Source: Rhizobiaceae bacterium
GTDB taxonomy: Bacteria > Pseudomonadota > Alphaproteobacteria > Rhizobiales > Rhizobiaceae
DNA length: 64,000 nt
Assembly (NCBI GenBank): GCA_023953835.1
Contig: JAMLJB010000001.1
Span: 1,674,001 to 1,738,000 of the forward strand
Direction: 5' to 3'
Both the position numbers and the translations under genes were made by a program. The notes below the pieces were generated by a model. The model was not told the origin of the DNA. It searched no databases and saw only the letters and a program-made list of their open reading frames with translations. Below, in pieces: positions 59,519-64,000 of the stretch (positions are counted from its first letter, which is position 1; every line of letters starts with the position of its first letter).

Positions 59519-60406
59519 ATGCAGTCCAGCCAGCCGTTTCGCCCCCGCCGTTCTGTCCTCTACGTGCCGGCCTCAAACCCCAAGGCGCTTGCGAAGGTGC
59601 CGGACATCGCCAGCGATGCAGTGATCTTCGATCTGGAGGATTCGGTCGGCCCCGATGAAAAGGCGGCGGCGCGCGCCCGGCTTGTGGAGGTGCTGGCTGC
59701 CCTGCCGAGGGACGGCAAGGAATTGATCGTTCGAATCAATGCGCTTTCCAGCGAATGGGGCGCGGATGACCTTTCCGCCGCGGGCGCCTGCCGTCCCGAC
59801 GCGATCCTGCTGCCGAAAGTCGATACGCCGCGCGACATCTTGGAGGCCGACGAGGCGCTTGACGAGGTGGATGCGGGATTGCGCATCTGGGCGATGATCG
59901 AGACACCCCGCGCCATGCTGAACCTCGGGCCGATCGCGGAGTTGGGACGCGACCGCGCGGCAAGGTTGGCCTGCCTTGTCGTCGGCACCAACGATCTCGC
60001 GAAGGAAACAGGCATTGCGATTACCAATGACCGACGGTTCCTTGCGCCGCATCTTGCTCATATCGTCATGGCCGCGCGTGCGGGCGGCGTCGACGTACTC
60101 GACGGCCCGTTCAACGATTTCAGTGATGCGGCTTCTTTCGAGGACCAATGCCGGCAGGCCGCGCAGATGGGCTTCGACGGGAAAACGCTGATCCACCCTT
60201 CGCAAATTCCGATTGCAAACGGTGCGTTCACACCTCCTGCGGAGGCGGTTGAGGAAGCGCGCGCCGTAGCAGAAGCGTTTGCCTTGCCCGAGAATGCCGG
60301 CAAAGGGGTCATTTCGGTCAAGGGGCGCATGGTCGAGCGGCTGCATCTGGTTCAGGCCGAAAAACTGCTGGCCCGGGTTTCCGCCATGAAGGGGCGTCGG
60401 GAATGA
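59519..60406 (+). CDS. HpcH/HpaI-family CoA-ester lyase (CitE/malyl-CoA lyase type)
   Basis: The 295-aa protein has SVLYVPASNPKALAK, VIFDLEDSVGPDEK, ILLPKVDTP, WAMIETPRAML and VVGTNDLAKE, typical of CitE-like or malyl-CoA-type lyases. It cleaves an unknown hydroxyacyl-CoA. ATG 59519; 59489 is an in-frame alternative. The DUF1737 gene overlaps its stop by 4 bases. Confidence 0.88.
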   Translation: MQSSQPFRPRRSVLYVPASNPKALAKVPDIASDAVIFDLEDSVGPDEKAAARARLVEVLAALPRDGKELIVRINALSSEWGADDLSAAGACRPDAILLPKVDTPRDILEADEALDEVDAGLRIWAMIETPRAMLNLGPIAELGRDRAARLACLVVGTNDLAKETGIAITNDRRFLAPHLAHIVMAARAGGVDVLDGPFNDFSDAASFEDQCRQAAQMGFDGKTLIHPSQIPIANGAFTPPAEAVEEARAVAEAFALPENAGKGVISVKGRMVERLHLVQAEKLLARVSAMKGRRE

Positions 60407-60609
60407 AACTGTACAGGTTCCTGAGCGGGCCGGATGATTCGAGCTTCTGCCACAAGGTCACCGCAGCATTGAACAAGGGCTGGCACCTGTACGGATCGCC
60501 CACCTATGCCTTTGACACCGAAACCAGAACCATGCGCTGCGGGCAGGCGGTCGTGAAGGAGGTCGATGGCGTCGAATACGATCCCTCGATCAAGCTCGGC
60601 GACTTCTGA
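60403..60609 (+). CDS. DUF1737 small protein
   Basis: The 68-aa protein reads MKLYRFLSGPDDSSFCHKV then ALNKGWHLYGSPTYAFD, the DUF1737 pattern. Coupled to the lyase by ATGA overlap. Function unknown. It converges with the zincin gene, one base between stop codons. Confidence 0.88.
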   Translation: MKLYRFLSGPDDSSFCHKVTAALNKGWHLYGSPTYAFDTETRTMRCGQAVVKEVDGVEYDPSIKLGDF

Positions 60610-60610
60610 G

Positions 60611-61033
60611 CTACTCGATCGAACCCTCGATGCGCTCCATGTCGTCGTCGGACAGGCCGAAATGGTGGCCTATCTCGTGGATGAGGACGTGGGTGATGAT
60701 GCTGCCGAGCGTTTCCTCGTTCTCCGACCAATAGTCGAGGATGGCGCGCCGGTAGAGCGTCACACGATTTGGCCCTTCGCCGGTTGCCGGATTCCAGCGC
60801 TCGGCGATGCCTCGGCCTTCGAACAGCCCAAGCAGGTCGAAGGGCGTTTCGAGTGAAAGCGCGTCCATGACCTCGTCGGTCGGAAAATCCGCGATCTGGA
60901 CGACGACTTCGCCGGTCAGCTCGCGAAACCCGTCGGGCAGGCTTGCGTAGCTCTCAAGCGCAAGCAATTCCAGTTCGTCAAGAGAAGGGGAAAGCTGCTC
61001 TCCCCATGCGCGGGTCTGATAGATCCGTGCCAT
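60611..61033 (-). CDS. Zincin-like metallopeptidase family protein
   Basis: The 140-aa protein has HVLIHEIGHHFGLSDDDME near 115-133, an HExxH zinc motif with a third ligand downstream. Similar small proteins are DUF1025 (MpgA-like); substrate unknown. ATG 61033 is chosen; the longer frame to 61090 adds 19 residues. Confidence 0.87.
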   Translation of the reverse strand: MARIYQTRAWGEQLSPSLDELELLALESYASLPDGFRELTGEVVVQIADFPTDEVMDALSLETPFDLLGLFEGRGIAERWNPATGEGPNRVTLYRRAILDYWSENEETLGSIITHVLIHEIGHHFGLSDDDMERIEGSIE

Positions 61034-61116
61034 ACCTATCTCGCTTTTTTGCTTGGCTTTACCTGCTCCGGCCCGAAGTTGCGAGGTCAAATCGACCCTT
61101 CAGGCACAATTCTGCT

Positions 61117-61293
61117 TCACTCGTCTTCGAGCGCTCTCGCTTCCGACGGCAGCATGACGGGAATCCCTTCGCGGACTGGATAGGCGAGCTTGCCCGCCTT
61201 CGATATAAGTTCGCTGCGCGCCGGGTTCCAGACCAGCGGGCCTTTGGTCAGCGGGCAGGCGAGCATCTCCAGCATGCGGATATCCATCGGCAT
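61117..61293 (-). CDS. Trm112-family small protein
   Basis: The 58-aa protein has [20 protein letters not shown] and [17 protein letters not shown], the YcaR/Trm112 pattern. Eukaryotic Trm112 activates methyltransferases; the bacterial role is less clear. Only one of the usual cysteines remains (ACPLTKG), as in many alphaproteobacteria. It follows the LON-domain gene. Confidence 0.87.
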   Translation of the reverse strand: MPMDIRMLEMLACPLTKGPLVWNPARSELISKAGKLAYPVREGIPVMLPSEARALEDE

Positions 61294-61345
61294 GTCCTGT
61301 GCCTGTGCCCGGGTTCTGCTTGCGCGTTTCACGTCTGGAGCCTGC

Positions 61346-62017
61346 CTATTGAAGGTTTGATGCAAAATCGTCCCGGTCGCGGGCGAGCGCGATTTCAGTG
61401 ATGGCGACCAGCGTCTCGGCGCGCGTGCGAAGGTCCGGCGCTTCCAGAAGTGCCTGCTTTTCGGCCGGCCCGTATGGAGCCATCATCGAAAGCGCGTTGA
61501 CCAGCATCGCGTTGCCGGCATTGTTCACTCCCTCCCAATCGGCTTGCAGGTCGTTGGCTTCCAGAAAGGCGCGGAACGTATCGAGCAGGGCGGCGCGGTC
61601 CACCTGATCCGCGCCCTGTTCCTCGGCAAGGTCGGTGAGGAAGGGCGCGATCCTGCATTGCCGGAACGGCGTCTTGACCGCCGGTTCGTCGACAACCCGG
61701 AACCGGCACACGCCTTGAAGGGCTATCAGATAGCGCCCGTCCCCGGTCTCGGAGTAGGACACGATGCGCCCGAGGCAGCCGACCGCGCAAAGCTCGGGCT
61801 CGCCGTCGGCCCGAAGGCTTTCGTCAAGCGCGGGCTGGATCATGCCGACGAGGCGCTTGCCCGACATTGCGTGGTCCACCATCTGGAGATAGCGCGGTTC
61901 GAAAATGTTGAGCGGCAGGCGACCACCCGGCAGGAGAAGGGCGCCACTCAGGGGAAAAATGACCGAGGTGGCAGGAAGATCCTTTGCGGATCGATAGTGG
62001 GCGTTGCCGACTTGCAA
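61346..62017 (-). CDS. LON substrate-binding-domain protein
   Basis: The 223-aa protein is a stand-alone Lon N-domain ([41 protein letters not shown]). No ATPase or protease part. I chose TTG 62017 ([14 protein letters not shown]), with GGGAG upstream; ATG 62050 is in-frame but has no ribosome site. Function unknown. Confidence 0.86.
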   Translation of the reverse strand: MQVGNAHYRSAKDLPATSVIFPLSGALLLPGGRLPLNIFEPRYLQMVDHAMSGKRLVGMIQPALDESLRADGEPELCAVGCLGRIVSYSETGDGRYLIALQGVCRFRVVDEPAVKTPFRQCRIAPFLTDLAEEQGADQVDRAALLDTFRAFLEANDLQADWEGVNNAGNAMLVNALSMMAPYGPAEKQALLEAPDLRTRAETLVAITEIALARDRDDFASNLQ

Positions 62018-62215
62018 AAACTTCTCCCGGCCATGGCCGTCAGAGGGCATTTACCCGATCTGACAGCTCATTTCTGGCTGCCTCAAGGCAGCTTACCGAA
62101 AATATGTTTCGAGGAAAGGTGCCGCAAGTGCGCCGCCTCAGCTTGAAACGCAGGCATCAGCCGCTAAACTCGCTCGTACCAAGGGCGCGCGTGCGCCCGC
62201 ATCCGGAGCGCTTCA

Positions 62216-63007
62216 ATGTTTTTCAGGTATGTCCTCGCCGGTCTGCTTGGCTTGCTCTTCACGAATTTCGCTGCATCGCAGTCCTTGCCCGATCTCGGCG
62301 GACGTGCGGTCAGCGTCGTGACGGAGAACGCATATCCGCCTTTGCAGTTTGTCGATCCCAAGACCGGCAACGCGATCGGCTGGGAATATGACGCGATGAA
62401 CGAGATCGCGAAACGTCTCAACTTCAAGGTCGAGTACAAGAACGTCTCCTGGGATGCGATGATTCAGGCGGTTTCGGACGGCCAGTACGACATCGGCATG
62501 ACCGGCATCACGATCAAGGACGACCGCAAGGAGAAGGTGGACTTCTCCGACCCTTATATGCGGTCGGAACAGTTCATGCTGGTGCGCGGCGACGAGGATC
62601 GGTTCACCGATGCGAAGAGCTTCGCGGCGATGGCTGATGGACTGATCGGGGCCCAACCGGGCACCACGCCATTCTACACGGCGGTCTACAGCGTGCTCGA
62701 CGGCAATGAGCAGAACCCGCGCATCAAATTGTTCGAAACGTTCGGTGCAAGTGTGCAGGCGCTCAAGACAGGCGACGTGGATGTCGTGTTGACCGACGGC
62801 ACCGCCGGGCAGGGCTATGTGGATGCGTCGGACGGTGCGCTGAAGATGGTGGGTGGACCGCTCGGCAGCGAGGATTTCGGGTTCATCTTCAAGAAGGGGT
62901 CCGATCTGGTCGCTCCGGTGAACCAGGCGATTGCGGCGCTCAAGGCGGACGGTACGCTCGACAAGCTCAACCGCAAATGGTTCCTCGAATACAAGATGGG
63001 CCAATAG
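62216..63007 (+). CDS. Polar amino-acid ABC transporter substrate-binding protein
   Basis: The 263-aa SBP family 3 protein has a signal peptide (FFRYVLAGLLGLLFTNFAASQ) and VTENAYPPLQFVD, GWEYDAMNEIAKRL, YDIGMTGITIKDDRKEKVDFS. It captures a polar amino acid such as Gln, Arg or an opine; ligand unresolved. A permease follows after 18 bases. Confidence 0.9.
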   Translation: MFFRYVLAGLLGLLFTNFAASQSLPDLGGRAVSVVTENAYPPLQFVDPKTGNAIGWEYDAMNEIAKRLNFKVEYKNVSWDAMIQAVSDGQYDIGMTGITIKDDRKEKVDFSDPYMRSEQFMLVRGDEDRFTDAKSFAAMADGLIGAQPGTTPFYTAVYSVLDGNEQNPRIKLFETFGASVQALKTGDVDVVLTDGTAGQGYVDASDGALKMVGGPLGSEDFGFIFKKGSDLVAPVNQAIAALKADGTLDKLNRKWFLEYKMGQ

Positions 63008-63025
63008 GCCGTCTCGAACCACTCG

Positions 63026-63850
63026 ATGTCGTCAGCAAGAAGGGCCGGGAAGCCCGATTTTCCATACTGGCTCGTCGCTGCTGCGTTGATCGGCGCGACG
63101 GTCGCCGTGCTGATCGCGGCGAACGGGCTCTATGCGCAGGTCTTTGCGACGGTCGCGAAAGGCATCGGCGTCACCGTTCGCGTCACATTGATCGGCTATG
63201 CGCTGGCGTCGGCGCTGGGGCTTTGCTTCGCGGTGATGGGCCTGTCCCGCTCGATATGGGTCAGCCAGGTCGCGCGCTTCTACATTGAGATCGTGCGCGG
63301 CGTGCCCATGCTCGTGCTGCTGTTCTGGATCGCCTTCGTCGGTGCACCGGCCATGGTCTGGCTGTGGAACGCGGCAACGCTGCCGTTGCAGGCGCTGGGG
63401 CTGACGGGTGAGGCATCCGTACGCGATTTCTCGCTCGAATGGCGGGCGATCATGGCGCTCACCATCGGTTATTCGGCCTTCATAGCAGAGATATTCAGGG
63501 CCGGAATCCAGTCCGTCGAAGTGGGGCAGGTCGAAGCCGCAAAGGCGCTCGGCCTTGGCCGCTACCGGCGCTTTCGCCATGTCGTATGGCCGCAGGCGTT
63601 CCGCACTATACTGCCGCCCTACAGCAACGACTTCGTTGCAATGGTCAAGGACAGCTCGCTGGTGTCGGTGCTCGGCGTCGCCGACATCACGCAGATGGGC
63701 AAGGTCTACGCATCCGGGTCCTTTCGCTTCTTCGAGACCTATTCGATCGTCGCCTATATCTATCTGATCCTGACCATCGGCCTTTCGCTGGCGCTGCGCG
63801 CGGTCGAGCGACGGATGCGGTTCAGCCAGACGACCGCCCCTGAACATTGA
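63026..63850 (+). CDS. Polar amino-acid ABC transporter permease
   Basis: The 274-aa membrane protein has IEIVRGVPMLVLLFWIAF and the EAA-type loop GQVEAAKALGLGRYRRFRHVVWPQAFRTILPPY. With the upstream SBP it imports a polar amino acid. The ATPase is not in the window. Confidence 0.92.
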   Translation: MSSARRAGKPDFPYWLVAAALIGATVAVLIAANGLYAQVFATVAKGIGVTVRVTLIGYALASALGLCFAVMGLSRSIWVSQVARFYIEIVRGVPMLVLLFWIAFVGAPAMVWLWNAATLPLQALGLTGEASVRDFSLEWRAIMALTIGYSAFIAEIFRAGIQSVEVGQVEAAKALGLGRYRRFRHVVWPQAFRTILPPYSNDFVAMVKDSSLVSVLGVADITQMGKVYASGSFRFFETYSIVAYIYLILTIGLSLALRAVERRMRFSQTTAPEH

Positions 63851-63914
63851 CGGACCTGACCCCAGGCGCATTGCGCGATTGCTGCCCCGGCAAAAGACTG
63901 GTATGAGGCAGGCC

Positions 63915-64000
63915 ATGGAACGGCTTTTTACGGACCCGCACTACAAGGGATTCGTGCTGCAGGACAAGAAGCGTCTGCCGGCACGGTTCTTCGCGCGGGT
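63915..64000 (+). CDS. Truncated ORF at the window edge
   Basis: The frame reads MERLFTDPHYKGFVLQDKKR and LPARFFARV, then leaves the window. ATG 63903 is in-frame and would add four residues. The family is not recognised from 29 residues. Confidence 0.5.
   Translation, partial: MERLFTDPHYKGFVLQDKKRLPARFFAR

Overview
The window looks like about 64 kb of chromosome from an alphaproteobacterium of the order Hyphomicrobiales (Rhizobiales), probably near Phyllobacteriaceae or Brucellaceae. The signs are high GC, an Omp19-like lipoprotein, the mdh-sucCD-sucA-sucB-lpd cluster, acnA beside ccmABCDG, ispZ-ftsY-mtaB-dapF, small DUF1127 proteins, rhizobial-style palindromic repeats, and Ala/Glu tails on S16 and L19. 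This assignment rests on gene content and order, with no database search.

Positions 1-7110 are the right-hand part of an integrated mobile element abutting the 3' end of a tRNA-Gly(GCC) gene. It holds a symmetric array of twelve TTTCTGGA-type boxes (26-349) next to a 1069-aa primase-helicase, small unknown genes, and a translationally coupled three-gene operon: a DarT-type DNA ADP-ribosyltransferase, a NADAR-type reversal enzyme (its likely antitoxin) and an uncharacterised 184-aa protein. No integrase lies in the window, so the other end is beyond base 1.

Positions 7350-12252 carry housekeeping genes: ybaK-type deacylase, CnoX-like thioredoxin, Ohr, and rplS-trmD-rimM with a convergent TSUP permease between rplS and trmD. 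Positions 12578-17571 are a five-gene peptide/opine-type ABC transporter operon. Then come a DUF1223 protein, acnA, ccmABCDG (with a perfect 45-bp inverted repeat between ccmA and ccmB), two DUF1127 mini-genes and the minus-strand dapF-mtaB-ftsY-ispZ group.

Positions 30041-42021 hold an Omp19-like lipoprotein, zapE and the TCA operon mdh-sucC-sucD-sucA-sucB-(MAPEG)-(secreted protein)-lpd. After rlmN there is a 272-bp MITE-like element with 33-bp terminal inverted repeats, a LysE exporter and argG. A small foreign island (45.7-47.7 kb) contains an IS1595-type transposase remnant and a toxin-antitoxin-like operon (XRE-ImmA/IrrE protease, DUF4411-type PIN protein, and a coupled small ORF).

The right part holds an MltB-like transglycosylase, a CPBP protease, a probable small RNA or attenuator, ffh-chorismate mutase-rpsP, a LysR/quinone-reductase pair, asd, leuB-ridA-leuD, an FAD oxidoreductase, a CoA-ester lyase with a DUF1737 protein, zincin/Trm112/LON-domain proteins, a polar amino-acid ABC transporter and a truncated ORF at the edge. 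rpsP and rimM, normally adjacent in this order, are 40 kb apart on opposite strands, which suggests an inversion with ends near 12.3-12.6 and 52.4-52.6 kb.

The most unusual structures are the twofold-symmetric iteron array beside the primase-helicase, the DarT-NADAR-184-aa operon, the ImmA-PIN-small ORF operon, and the promoter-to-terminator RNA unit before ffh.
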